The notes under the pieces are model-generated. The model was not told the origin of the DNA and did not search any database. It worked only from the letters and a program-made list of their open reading frames with translations. This document shows positions 26,433-34,931 of a stretch of 64,000 bases of DNA, piece after piece. This DNA comes from GAS188 sp044445965. GTDB lineage: Bacteria; Pseudomonadota; Alphaproteobacteria; Rhizobiales; Beijerinckiaceae. Position 1 is the first letter of the stretch; each line of letters opens with the position of its first letter. The stretch lies in the NCBI GenBank assembly GCA_044445965.1, contig JBIOEJ010000011.1, positions 1-64,000 of the forward strand. Direction: 5' to 3'. The translations under genes and the position numbers were made by a program.

Positions 26433-26732
26433 TTGCGGAATTTGCTGACGCGGGTCGAACTCCAGTGCAGCTGCCGCGCATCCCTGTGCGAGGCGCTCGA
26501 TCGCTTCGCGGCGCTCGAACGGCGTCGCTTGATGCGCGGCTCGCTCGCACAGGCCCGCGGTCACAAGGATCGTATCATCGCCATCCTGGCGTTCCTGTCG
26601 GAGCTCGACCAGGTCACGGAAGGCGAGAGCGACCACTCGGTGTTCGAGGAAATGGCTCTCGTTTTCCTCGAGATCGCCAAATGCGCCGACGCCGGCGCCT
26701 CGGCGCTACGAGCCATGTGCGGAAAGACTTGA
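26433..26732 (+). CDS. Uncharacterised small helical protein (start uncertain)
   Basis: The frame from TTG 26433 gives 99 residues, predicted helical (LTRVELQCSCRASLCEALDRFAALERRRLM ... IIAILAFLSELDQVTEG). No family recognised. Upstream in the same frame the protein-like sequence continues (NDDAADLINR) back to a stop at 26376, but without an ATG. An ATG at 26375 lies in another frame and would join by a one-base shift near 26400. It may therefore be a small gene with a TTG start or a frameshifted one. The flanks 26227-26375 and 26733-26855 hold nothing that I recognise. Confidence 0.35.
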   Translation: MRNLLTRVELQCSCRASLCEALDRFAALERRRLMRGSLAQARGHKDRIIAILAFLSELDQVTEGESDHSVFEEMALVFLEIAKCADAGASALRAMCGKT

Positions 26733-26855
26733 GGCGGAACGCGATTGCGCGGCGGCGGTTGCGGCGCCTGGAAACCTTCGGCGACAAAAGCGAGCCTTCG
26801 CCATGTCGCCGATCGCTGTTCTCATTTGTCCGTGAAAGTATAGCATTGCTCGCTC

Positions 26856-26872
26856 ATTTGAACGATTCTAAA
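26856..26872. promoter_or_regulatory. Candidate Irr-box-like palindrome
   Basis: ATTTGAACGATTCTAAA resembles the rhizobial iron-control element bound by Irr (TTTAGAA...TTCTAAA); the right half is exact and the left half has mismatches. It lies 95 nt before the P19 iron-uptake gene, a plausible place for iron-responsive control. Confidence 0.4.
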
Positions 26873-26967
26873 CCTCACGAATACGTTGACACGCCCATCG
26901 GCCCGCCCTATTTCGGCGAGGCTCTTCGTTTGGCGAAGATGAGGCTGCCGGATTTAAGGAGAACGCG

Positions 26968-27510
26968 ATGCGCAGAATTGTCGCGACGGGACTATGCGTC
27001 GCAGCCATAGGCCTGTGCTCGGCGGCGGCCGCAAAGGAATATCCGATTGGTCAGCCGCAGAACGTTTCGGGCATGGAGATTGCGGCAGTCTATTTGCAGC
27101 CTATCGAGATGGACCCGCCCGGCATGATGCGCGAGGCCAAGGATTCGGATGTCCATCTCGAGGCCGATATCAAGGCGGCCAAGGACAACAAGAACGGCTA
27201 CGCCGAAGGGGACTGGATCGGTTATCTGTTGGTCAACTACGAGCTCGCCAAGATCGGGGAGAGCCAGGCCCTCACGGGCGAGCTCATGCCGATGGTGGCC
27301 AATGATGGACCCCACTACGGCGACAACGTCAAGATGCGGGGGCCCGGCAAATACAAGCTCAAGCTCACCGTCGTTTCGCCGAGCGAGAACCCGCATGCCC
27401 ATTTCGGTCGGCATGTCGACAAGGAGACGGGCGTGGCGCCCTGGTTCAAGACATTCTCGGTCGAGTACGAGTTCACTTTCGCGGGGGTTGGGAAGAAGGG
27501 CAGCTACTGA
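26968..27510 (+). CDS. P19/FtrA-type periplasmic iron-uptake protein
   Basis: A 180-residue exported protein with signal peptide (about 1-22). It belongs to the P19/Tp34/FtrA family that binds Cu and Fe for ferrous/ferric uptake. Metal-ligand positions are visible: M36/E37 in SGMEIAAVYLQPIEM, H63 in DVHLEADI, M107/M109, H116 in NDGPHYGDNV and H143/H145/H149 in PHAHFGRHVD. AAGGAG precedes the ATG. First gene of a three-gene operon with a cupredoxin and a polyferredoxin gene, equivalent to ftrA, ftrB and ftrD; no ftrC is present. Confidence 0.92.
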   Translation: MRRIVATGLCVAAIGLCSAAAAKEYPIGQPQNVSGMEIAAVYLQPIEMDPPGMMREAKDSDVHLEADIKAAKDNKNGYAEGDWIGYLLVNYELAKIGESQALTGELMPMVANDGPHYGDNVKMRGPGKYKLKLTVVSPSENPHAHFGRHVDKETGVAPWFKTFSVEYEFTFAGVGKKGSY

Positions 27511-27554
27511 AGGATTGATGGCGACTGACAAAGTATCGGGTGCCGGGATTGACG

Positions 27555-27932
27555 ATGAAAGCTCGCGCGACGTGGAAGGGTCGGCGCGCCGCGCGGCGTC
27601 TGACGCTACTTTGGCTGTGCGCGGCCGCGGCGGCCCTTGCCAAGCCTACGCAGGGGAGCGCGGAGGATGATCCGGTGTTTCGCATCGACTTCAAGGACGG
27701 CACGGTGACGCCCGCGCGCCTGGAGGTGCCCGCCGGGCGACGCTTCAAGCTCGATTTGCACAATCTTGGCCAAACTCCCGCCGAGTTCGAGAGCCGAGAC
27801 TTGCGGAAGGAAAAAGTCCTGGCACCGGGCTCGGTCTCGACGCTCGTGATCAGGACCCTCGATCCGGGCGAGTACGATTTCTTCGACGATTTTCATCCCG
27901 ATGCCCCTGCCGCGGTGCTTGTCGCCAAATAG
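27555..27932 (+). CDS. Periplasmic cupredoxin (FtrB-like)
   Basis: A 125-residue exported protein: basic N-terminus, hydrophobic segment (about 16-30), then a cupredoxin_1 domain (FRIDFKDGTVTPARLEVPAGRRFKL ... FESRDLRKEKVLAPG ... GEYDFFDDFHPDAPAAVLVAK). In Brucella the equivalent FtrB is thought to oxidise Fe(II) for the FTR1 permease. The classical blue-copper Cys-His-Met set is not obvious; H and D/E residues of FHPD and FESRD remain as possible ligands. A GTG at 27540 in frame is an alternative start. It lies between the P19 and polyferredoxin genes. Confidence 0.85.
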   Translation: MKARATWKGRRAARRLTLLWLCAAAAALAKPTQGSAEDDPVFRIDFKDGTVTPARLEVPAGRRFKLDLHNLGQTPAEFESRDLRKEKVLAPGSVSTLVIRTLDPGEYDFFDDFHPDAPAAVLVAK

Positions 27933-27952
27933 CGTAGTGGAGATGAGATTGC

Positions 27953-29467
27953 GTGAGCCCTCGGCAAGGCAATTCGGCACCGACCCCCGCAGCCATGCTC
28001 TCGAGTAGGGGACGAGGGGTGGGTACTGTTGCGGGCCAGCCCGGAGCCGGCACACAGGCGCAGCCGATGGTCCAGGCCTCGCGCCCGACGGCGGTAGACG
28101 AGACGCTGCGTGCGATCGGCGATTGGCTGATGCGGCACGAGCCTGTGATCCGCAGGGGTCAATGGATGGTGGTCGGCACTTACATCGCCTTGATCTCGGT
28201 TCCGGCTTTCCTGCCCTTGCCGCAAGGAACCGCGCATATCTGGACCAATTTGACGCTATTCGCACAGTTCGTATTCTGGGGGGTGTGGTGGCCGTTCGTG
28301 TTGCTCAGCATGGTGCTGGTCGGACGTGCCTGGTGCGGCCTCCTGTGCCCGGAAGGCGCTCTCTCCGAGGCGGTCAGCGCGCACGGCAGGGGTCGTGCCC
28401 TGCCGCACTGGATCACGTGGAAGGGCTGGCCTTTTATCGCATTTGCTTGCACGACCGTTTATGGACAGATGGTCAGCGTCTACCAGTATCCGAAGCCTGC
28501 CCTCGTGATACTGGGCGGTTCCACGCTTGCAGCCATGGCGGTCGGGTATTTCTACGGGCGCAACAAGCGGGTGTGGTGCCGCTACCTTTGCCCCGTCACC
28601 GGCGTCTTCGGCCTCCTCGCGAAGCTCGCGCCTCTGCATTTCCGCGTCGACCAGGGCGCCTGGTATTCGTGGCGAAAGCCGAGGGGCGCTCATTTGCCTC
28701 GGGTCAACTGCGCCCCGCTCGTTCCCATCCGCACCCTGAACGGCAACAGCCTCTGCCACATGTGCGGCCGTTGCAGCGGCTTTCGCGGCGCGGTCAGGCT
28801 GGCGCGCCGATCGCCCAACCACGAGATCGTGAATGTCGCCGGCCACGAGCCAAAGCCCGTCGAGACATTGCTGATCGTCTTTGGGCTATTGGGCCTCGCC
28901 GCGGGCGCCTTCCATTGGGCGTCGAGCTCGTGGTTCGTCGACGTCAAGCAGGCAATCGCCGAATGGCTGGTTGATCGCAATCTCGTTTGGCCGCTGGAGC
29001 CGTTGGCGCCATGGTGGATACTCACCAATTACCCCGATCAGAACGACGTGCTTTCGCTGCTCGATGGTGCGGTTCTGATCGGTTATGTCGTCGCATGCGC
29101 GGTGTTCATCGGCGGCGCCGTCGGCGCGTGTCTGATGATCGCCGTCCGTCTGCTTGGGCGATGGTCGACGCCATGTTTCCACCATTTGACCCAGGCCTTG
29201 ATTCCGATCGCGGCTTGCGGGGTTCTCTTGGGCCTGTCGTCTCTCACGGTCACGATGCTCCGGGCCGAAGGCCTTGCCCTCGACTTCATCTCCACGTTGC
29301 GCGCTGGTTTGCTCGTCGGCGCGAGCGCTTGGTCCCTATGGCTCGGCTGGCTGATCGCGGCGAAATACGCGACGAGCCGCGGTCGTCGCGTCGTCGCCAT
29401 GCTGCCGCTCGGCCTGGCGGTCGTGGTGAGTTGCTCGAGCTCGGCCACGCTGTTCTGGCATCTCTAA
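27953..29467 (+). CDS. Membrane 4Fe-4S polyferredoxin (FtrD/NapH/CcoG-like)
   Basis: A 504-residue inner-membrane protein. After a polar N-terminus it has helices near 73-90, 100-125, 158-180 and 185-202, with the cytoplasmic motifs WCGLLCPEG (C128, C132) and WCRYLCPVTG (C209, C213). Then C253 and CHMCGRC (C268, C271, C274) offer an iron-sulfur site, followed by about five further helices. This matches FtrD, which is proposed to pass electrons for ferric-iron transport. A GTG start at 27953 follows GGAG; ATGs at 27995 and 28067 are alternatives. No REXXE motif of an FTR1 permease is present, so ftrC is not simply fused to it. Confidence 0.85.
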   Translation: MSPRQGNSAPTPAAMLSSRGRGVGTVAGQPGAGTQAQPMVQASRPTAVDETLRAIGDWLMRHEPVIRRGQWMVVGTYIALISVPAFLPLPQGTAHIWTNLTLFAQFVFWGVWWPFVLLSMVLVGRAWCGLLCPEGALSEAVSAHGRGRALPHWITWKGWPFIAFACTTVYGQMVSVYQYPKPALVILGGSTLAAMAVGYFYGRNKRVWCRYLCPVTGVFGLLAKLAPLHFRVDQGAWYSWRKPRGAHLPRVNCAPLVPIRTLNGNSLCHMCGRCSGFRGAVRLARRSPNHEIVNVAGHEPKPVETLLIVFGLLGLAAGAFHWASSSWFVDVKQAIAEWLVDRNLVWPLEPLAPWWILTNYPDQNDVLSLLDGAVLIGYVVACAVFIGGAVGACLMIAVRLLGRWSTPCFHHLTQALIPIAACGVLLGLSSLTVTMLRAEGLALDFISTLRAGLLVGASAWSLWLGWLIAAKYATSRGRRVVAMLPLGLAVVVSCSSSATLFWHL

Positions 29468-29474
29468 ACCAGGT

Positions 29475-29491
29475 GCGGAATTACGTTCCGC
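29475..29491. terminator. Small hairpin between convergent genes
   Basis: GCGGAA and TTCCGC form a 6-bp stem with a 5-nt loop just after the polyferredoxin stop codon. There is no T-tract, so this is only a possible terminator. Confidence 0.3.
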
Positions 29492-29562
29492 TGCCCTCGC
29501 GGATGCGGTAGCTGCGCCGCGCACCCGGATCGTCGAGTCCAGCCATTCATCGACCGGCCTGC

Positions 29563-30636
29563 CTATCGGACAAGCGGGTTCGAAGCCGGGAGGCCTTCGC
29601 GCCGGGCGGCAATGAGCTCACGGACCATCCCGCCGGCGATGACGAGCCAGACGAAGAAAGCAAGCCAGACGAAGCCGCGCGGGACGATCATCAGGAAATC
29701 GAGCTGGAGCGCTTCGGCCAGCCGGAATGTACCCGTCGTATACATGGCGAGTGGGAAGGCCATGGCCCAGTATTGGGGCTCATAACGAAGGGGGTGATGC
29801 ATGACGCCATGGCGCCAGACCATCAGAATCAGCAACAAGGGGACCCACCATGTCGCGGCCGACCAGAAGAATAACGTGAACCCTTCAAGGAACGGCAGGA
29901 TGGCCGTCAGAAGCGGGGACAGGGGGGCGCGCAGAATGAGGGTCGCCCCTGCGAGCGTCGTGATCGCCACCGCTCCCATGTTGATCTAGTATGGCGGCGT
30001 GAAGGTGGCGCTGGTGAGCCGTATGAAGGTGAGGCGATAGAAGATGAGCGTGATGATGCTCAGATAGAGCATGCAGCCGATCAGGTACATCACCAGGCAG
30101 AAGAACAAGGGGATCTCCGGCGCAGCGAAGCTGGGAGCAAGCACTCCGCCGAGAACGGCGACCGACTGCGTCGCCACGGCGGCGATGAGCCAAGCGCCGT
30201 TGATGCCGGTTTCGAGATCGGGCTTGTTGGACCGCGTGACCACGGCTGCGAAGAAGCTGTACATGACGATGAACCAGAGCAGGATACCGACGCCCCACAA
30301 CGGCGTTGCGACCTGCAAGCACTGAGTGGTCACGGCGATATCGGTTCCGAAGACGCAGGTGCCGGCGACAAGCGTGAAGAAGCCTGGCGCCCGCGCATGG
30401 TCGAGGAGATCGGCCTTGATGCACCTCGGGAAGAAAAGAATACGCAGGAGCAGCAAGCCGCAAAGCGCGCCGTAAGCGACGACATTGAAGGCGAGGAGCG
30501 CGTAGGCGATGCTCGCATGGCGCAGAAGCCAAAATGCGATCGAGAGCGCGCCCGTCGCCATCACCAGCGCAAAATATCCCGGGAAGAGCGTCTTCGCCGC
30601 GGTCAGAATGCGCGGGGGCAAGAGCGTGGGCGCCAT
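29563..30636 (-). pseudogene. TDT-family transporter (TehA/SLAC1-like) interrupted by an in-frame amber codon
   Basis: Reading down from the ATG at 30636, the first 216 codons encode PPRILTAAKTLFPGYFALVMATGALS and further helices of a tellurite-resistance/C4-dicarboxylate (TDT) transporter, ending TPPY. A TAG follows at 29988-29986, then IN and MGAVAITTLAGATLIL in the same frame to a stop at 29563. In this family the conserved segment reads YWINMGA, so the TAG replaces the Trp TGG by a single base change. The restored protein would be 357 residues with about ten helices. It is convergent to the iron operon. It is either a recent pseudogene, two short products, or a read-through gene. Confidence 0.8.
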
Positions 30637-31100
30637 CGCGGCGAGCCGCTACGGCGCGAGCCGAACCGCCGCCGCATCGAGGCCGAAAGCCTCTGCCTTG
30701 CCGGCCGGCAAGCGCGGGCCGTAACACGCAATCCCGGAGGCGGGCGCGATCGGGGCGCATTCGGGCGGGGGTAGAATGATCATTCCGCATCGGCTCATCG
30801 CGGGATTCTCCGTCGGGTACGGATTATTCAACCGGTCCTGAGCGTCCTTGTCTTTGCTCCGGCGCAAGGAAAGCATCGCCCCCCGGTCTATGGGGTTCCA
30901 ACGACCTTGCCGTGCAAACGCGGCGACGCCCGTGGATTGCGCACTTCCCGCCTCGCCGTGACGGATACCGCCGAGCTTCGCCGGGATGCGGCCAAGGCCG
31001 CAATCTTGCGAAACGCGCTCGAACTGCCGCGAAAAGGGTCGCATAGTGGTGTAGAAAAGAGTGCACACGACCCGACCGAGTGAGTTGAGATTGTAGAAGA
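30637..31100. other. 464-nt stretch without a recognised gene
   Basis: Between the TDT transporter start and dusA. A minus-strand frame from ATG 30798 to 30649 (49 codons, MSRCGMIILPPPECAPIAP...) ends 12 nt before the transporter start and could be a small peptide, but it has no recognised family. The rest should hold the divergent promoters; I see no clear site. Confidence 0.3.
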
Positions 31101-32108
31101 ATGCCACCAAATCAAGAGTTTAGATGTAGCGTTGCGCCTATGATGGATTGGACGGACAGCTATTGCCGTCTGTTCCACCGGGCGCTGACGCGCCGGGCGA
31201 GGCTCTATACCGAGATGGTGACCGCAGCCGCGATCATCCATGGGCCGCGCGGCAAGCTCCTGGCCTTCGATCCGAGCGAGCAGCCGCTCGCCCTGCAGAT
31301 CGGCGGAGCCGATCCGCGCGACCTCGCGCTCGCGGCGCGCTTCGGCGAGGAGGCCGGTTATTGCGAGATCAACCTCAATGTCGGCTGCCCCTCCGACCGC
31401 GTATTGGATGGGCGCTTCGGCGCCTGCCTGATGCGCGAGCCTCTGCTGGTCGGCGATTGCGTCTCGGCGATGAAGGCTTGCGTCTCGATCCCGGTGACCG
31501 TGAAGTGCAGGCTGGGCGTCGACGAGCAGGACACCGAAGAAGCGCTCGACCGCATCGCCGATGCGGCGATGGAGGCTCGCGTCGATGCGCTCATCGTGCA
31601 TGCCCGCAAAGCCTGGCTCGGCGGGCTTTCGCCGAAGGAGAATCGCGACATTCCTCCGCTCGATCACGCGCGCGTGCATCGGCTCAAGGCGAGGCTGCCT
31701 TCGCTCGTCATCGTCATCAATGGTGGCATCGCGACGCTTGCCGAAGCCAAGGCACATCTTGCGCATGTGGACGGGGTGATGTTCGGGCGCGCCGCCTATC
31801 ACACGCCCGCGCTCCTCATCGATGTCGACGCCGAGCTGTTCGGTGCGCAAAACCCGGTCGCCGACCCCTTCGAGGCCGCTCGCGCCACGCGCCCGCTGCT
31901 GGCGCGCATGGCCCGCGACGATATCCAGCCGCACCGCTTGACCCGCCATATGCTCGGCCTCTTCCAGGGCGTGCCCGGCGCGCGTGCCTATCGCCGCAGC
32001 CTCGCCACCGAAGCGAGGAAGCCCGGAGCCGGGCCCGAGGTTCTGGACCGGGCGCTTGCCCAAGTCGAGCCTCGCGATCCGACGGTGGCCCATGACGAGG
32101 CCGCGTGA
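31101..32108 (+). CDS. dusA: tRNA-dihydrouridine synthase A
   Basis: A 335-residue FMN enzyme that reduces uridine in the tRNA D-loop (U20/U20a for DusA). It starts with SVAPMMDWTDSYCR, the DusA form of the first motif. It contains ALQIGG, EINLNVGCPSDRV with catalytic C96, VKCRLGVDEQDT, LIVHARKAWL and VINGGI, as in other members. Length is normal. It is a chromosomal housekeeping gene immediately upstream of tRNA-Arg. Confidence 0.96.
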   Translation: MPPNQEFRCSVAPMMDWTDSYCRLFHRALTRRARLYTEMVTAAAIIHGPRGKLLAFDPSEQPLALQIGGADPRDLALAARFGEEAGYCEINLNVGCPSDRVLDGRFGACLMREPLLVGDCVSAMKACVSIPVTVKCRLGVDEQDTEEALDRIADAAMEARVDALIVHARKAWLGGLSPKENRDIPPLDHARVHRLKARLPSLVIVINGGIATLAEAKAHLAHVDGVMFGRAAYHTPALLIDVDAELFGAQNPVADPFEAARATRPLLARMARDDIQPHRLTRHMLGLFQGVPGARAYRRSLATEARKPGAGPEVLDRALAQVEPRDPTVAHDEAA

Positions 32109-32299
32109 CGAGGTGGCCGCCCGACGGGTGAGGCGGCTCTATCTCCTGGCGCCAAGGGAGCCGAAGGGAGCCTGGCGCCACTTGCACCGCGCTGGACAAT
32201 GCCCTATCAACCCTCGCTTCGCGTAGCGCGACCCCGCTAAGACCCTATTCATGGCGTAAGCAATTCGGGGCGTTCGCTAAGTGACTGAAGACAAAGCAA

Positions 32300-32376
32300 G
32301 CGCCCGTAGCTCAGCTGGATAGAGCACCAGACTACGAATCTGGGGGTCAGAGGTTCGAATCCTTTCGGGCGCGCCA
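32300..32376 (+). tRNA. tRNA-Arg(ACG)
   Basis: A 77-nt cloverleaf: acceptor stem GCGCCCG/CGGGCGC, D-arm with AGCTCAGCTGGATAGAGC, anticodon stem CCAGA/TCTGG with loop CTACGAA (anticodon ACG, read as ICG), T-arm with GGTTCGAATCC, discriminator G and encoded CCA at 32374-32376. Its 3' part overlaps the end of a recombinase remnant on the other strand, which marks it as an integration site. Confidence 0.97.
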
Positions 32377-32838
32377 CTTCGGTACAGAACTGGGCACGCC
32401 AAAACCCGCCGTTTTTGCGCCTGAAGCGGCAACGAGCGTACGCAGCAGTACGCTTTTGGCCCCTTTTATGCGAGCTTCTTCCGCGTCGACTTCGACGCAT
32501 TGGACGAGCGCGCGGAGATGATCGCGGCGGTAGCCGCCGCTCTCGGTGCGCATGCGCCTGCGGGCCTGCCTGGCGAATGTTTTGAGGACCTGCGGTGTGA
32601 TGCTCGGCCCGAGCCGTTCAAGCGCACCCTCGGCCCGCTCTGCGTCGGCGCGAGCCTGATCGCGGATGGCCTTCAGCTCGGCGATGCGGTCCTTGAGCAT
32701 CGGGTCCGCGAGATCGGCAACGCCGTTCTCGATCGCGTCGTAGAGCCGCTCGAGCTTGGCGTCCGTTTCGGCCGCTCGCTTGCGCAATGCGGCAACGTGT
32801 GTCGCCTGCCGCTCGGCCCGCTCCCCGCGGCGGTCGAT
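32347..32838 (-). pseudogene. Serine site-specific recombinase, C-terminal remnant
   Basis: The frame reads IDRRGERAERQATHVAALRKRAAETD, then LERLYDAIENGVADLADPML, then GYRRDHLRALVQCVEVD and AGFGVPSSVPKW. This is the coiled-coil C-terminal region of large serine recombinases found in Rhizobiales. The resolvase catalytic domain and recombinase domain are missing; upstream of 32838 the frame (open to 32994) no longer resembles the family. The reading frame ends at 32347 inside tRNA-Arg (ending RARKDSNL), the usual arrangement when the recombinase gene borders the attachment site. The spacer 32839-33062 shows nothing else. Confidence 0.75.
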
Positions 32839-33062
32839 GCAGGAGAGGGACAAGCCGACGGTTCTCGTTGCGACATGGTGACGTCCGGTATTGTGAATAG
32901 CAGACATCAGAGCAGACATGACAATATCCGCGCGACTGACCCATCTCGGACACCGACTTTGCGTCGCAGCAAACGAGACAATGTTGATTTGCACCAGTGC
33001 AAGCGACCTCGCTTGCAGCGAGCCAGAGAGATCGCATCAGCCCTACGCGCGCAAGGCGGTCG

Positions 33063-34508
33063 CTATGGGGCGGTTACGGTGAACGTCCTTGCAGCCATGT
33101 TGCGCGGGCCTATCGGGTCCCCTCGGAGGAAAAGCACATAGCCCGTCATTCCGATGTGCCCCGGCTCGTGTCCGGGCGTCATAAACGAGGCATACACGCC
33201 GTTCCTCAGACCCATCCCGTGACCGGTCATCGTGACCGGGTAGGTCGAGTTCTGTATGAGCTGCGGAGGGCCCCAGTCTTGCGCCACAAGCCTCGTCGCG
33301 GTCGAGTAGTACCACGACAGGCTGACGGCAGGGCATTCTGGCCCCGCAGAGCAATTGAGCTTGGTGCAGGTGAAGGTCATCACGTAGAGCCTCAGGGCAT
33401 CGTTGTACACGATCTGCGCGTGGCCTTCTGACATCGGGCCTGAGACGCAGGGCGAAGTCATCACGGCGCTTTCGAGCCCGCCGCGGCCTTCCTGCGTCCA
33501 GCCGCCCTTTCCGTTGGAATCCGCATACCATTTGTAGAACTGCAGGCGGCCTTCGACCCGATGCCCCGACTTGTCACCAAGCTTGGCGCGCGCCATGTGG
33601 ATGAAGGCATCCGGCTTGGTCGTAGGCGAGCCGGTGAATTGGTAGGGCACATAGAGGTAGTAATCGCCCGACGGGTCCATGTCGTCCACGAATGCGCTCG
33701 GTAGCGAATCTCCGTAGAATTTATCCAAACCGGTGGTTGGCGGAGTTCCAGGCAGCGTTACGCCCGCGTAGCGGCCATTGCCGTATTCCAGCCAGTCGTT
33801 TTCAACGCCCGGCCTCGCAACCGGTATGGGCCAGGTTCTGCCGCCATCTGTGGAACGAGCCACCCCAACGGAGACCCAGCCCGCTGCCGCGCCCTTGGAC
33901 GAGTGCGGGCAATGGATCTCGGCCTCGTAGATCATGATCAAATTACCCGGCTCGCGCGTCGGGTCGTGCACGATTCCGCCGGGCGCAGCATACTGCTCGT
34001 CAAAGTGGGTGACTCCGGCGTAGTTGCAGGGACTGTCGAAGGTGCGAGGGGGCCAGAAGATCGCTTGGCCATGGTCGGCATTGCCAAAGCCCGGCGTCAG
34101 GGTGAAATTCAGGAAGTCCCGCGTCTGCAAAATGAACGTGTCGCCAAAAAGCTGCCTGCCGACCTGGTTGGTACCCGCGACAATGACGTTGTAGACTTCC
34201 GGGTATATTGCTGGCAGGAACGAGATATGCTCGTCCGGAACGTATTTCAGGGTAGTGGGAATCCTTACCGCGAGGTCGTTCGAAACCGACATCCTGATCA
34301 AGTTGTCGACGGCGTGAGCCGCTGGGCCGGTTTGATCGGAACCGGACTGGGCGATCCGCTCCACGCCCATCTGCCGCTGGCTTGATTCAAGCTTTGGCGC
34401 AAAGCGCGACAAGGTGTCCTCGTCTGCAGCTTGCGCGTTCACGAGCGAACTGATGACCAAGGTCAAGATTATGGCCGGTCTATTGATCGCCGAGGGGGCG
34501 TGACCCAT
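33063..34508 (-). CDS. Secreted protein with Asp-box (BNR/sialidase-like) motif
   Basis: A 481-residue exported protein with a signal peptide (about 8-27, IILTLVISSLVNAQA). Beta-rich sequence follows, with one clear Asp-box, VARSTDGGRTWPI, at about 217-229. This suggests a sialidase-type beta-propeller as in exo-sialidases and other glycan- or sugar-binding hydrolases. No catalytic Arg triad could be assigned by eye. Base composition looks lower in GC than the flanks, and it lies beside the recombinase remnant and tRNA-Arg, suggesting transfer. No partner genes adjoin it. Fold moderately sure, function unknown. Confidence 0.75.
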   Translation of the reverse strand: MGHAPSAINRPAIILTLVISSLVNAQAADEDTLSRFAPKLESSQRQMGVERIAQSGSDQTGPAAHAVDNLIRMSVSNDLAVRIPTTLKYVPDEHISFLPAIYPEVYNVIVAGTNQVGRQLFGDTFILQTRDFLNFTLTPGFGNADHGQAIFWPPRTFDSPCNYAGVTHFDEQYAAPGGIVHDPTREPGNLIMIYEAEIHCPHSSKGAAAGWVSVGVARSTDGGRTWPIPVARPGVENDWLEYGNGRYAGVTLPGTPPTTGLDKFYGDSLPSAFVDDMDPSGDYYLYVPYQFTGSPTTKPDAFIHMARAKLGDKSGHRVEGRLQFYKWYADSNGKGGWTQEGRGGLESAVMTSPCVSGPMSEGHAQIVYNDALRLYVMTFTCTKLNCSAGPECPAVSLSWYYSTATRLVAQDWGPPQLIQNSTYPVTMTGHGMGLRNGVYASFMTPGHEPGHIGMTGYVLFLRGDPIGPRNMAARTFTVTAP

Positions 34509-34555
34509 GATTTCCGTACCTTTGACTAGAGGTGCGCCATATTGCGTTCAACGCC

Positions 34556-34702
34556 ATGCGTTTCCGAGTCAAGCTCGGACGCGAGCAGGAATTTCTCGAC
34601 GCCCATAAGAAGGCCCAAGCCAACTGGCCCGGCCTCAAGCACGCCAGCATGATTAACACAGGTGAGCGCACCCACTGCATCATTGCTGAATGGACCGACA
34701 TG
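34556..34702 (+). pseudogene. Truncated antibiotic-biosynthesis-monooxygenase-like (ABM/DUF) fragment
   Basis: From the ATG at 34556: MRFRVKLGREQEFLDAHKKA, then NWPGLKHASMINTGERTHCI and AEWTDM. This looks like the N-terminal half of a small dimeric alpha/beta-barrel protein in which EW-DM is normally followed by a second half with a RDTLEDLG-like helix. After 34702 the frame continues with unrelated residues. About half of an approximately 90-residue protein remains. It sits inside the tRNA-linked island scar. The rest of 34509-34931 has no supported gene. Confidence 0.5.
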
Positions 34703-34931
34703 CACGTGAGGCATAGAGCAGGATCGCAGGTTATCGCAGATTTACCGATTGGAGCGCGCGATGGCTTGCGGCATCATAGGGACACGGCGAACGAATATTG
34801 CCCATCTTCATCGGCCGTGGCGCGCCAATCTTGACCGGAGCGCTACGGTGCCTCTCGGCCAGCTTTTCCGGCGCAGTCGCGCGAGGCTCGTTCGCTGTCG
34901 CGGACTGTGCTTTTGGCGCTCGGCGCCGGCT

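Noticed and set aside
31148..32095. Long overlapping ORFs inside dusA and many other genes
   Set aside because: They are frame shadows of high-GC genes, rich in Arg/Ala and without domains.
32120..32190. Repeated TGGCGCCA boxes after dusA as a terminator
   Set aside because: The boxes are self-complementary and could pair, but there is no T-tract and the spacing is poor.
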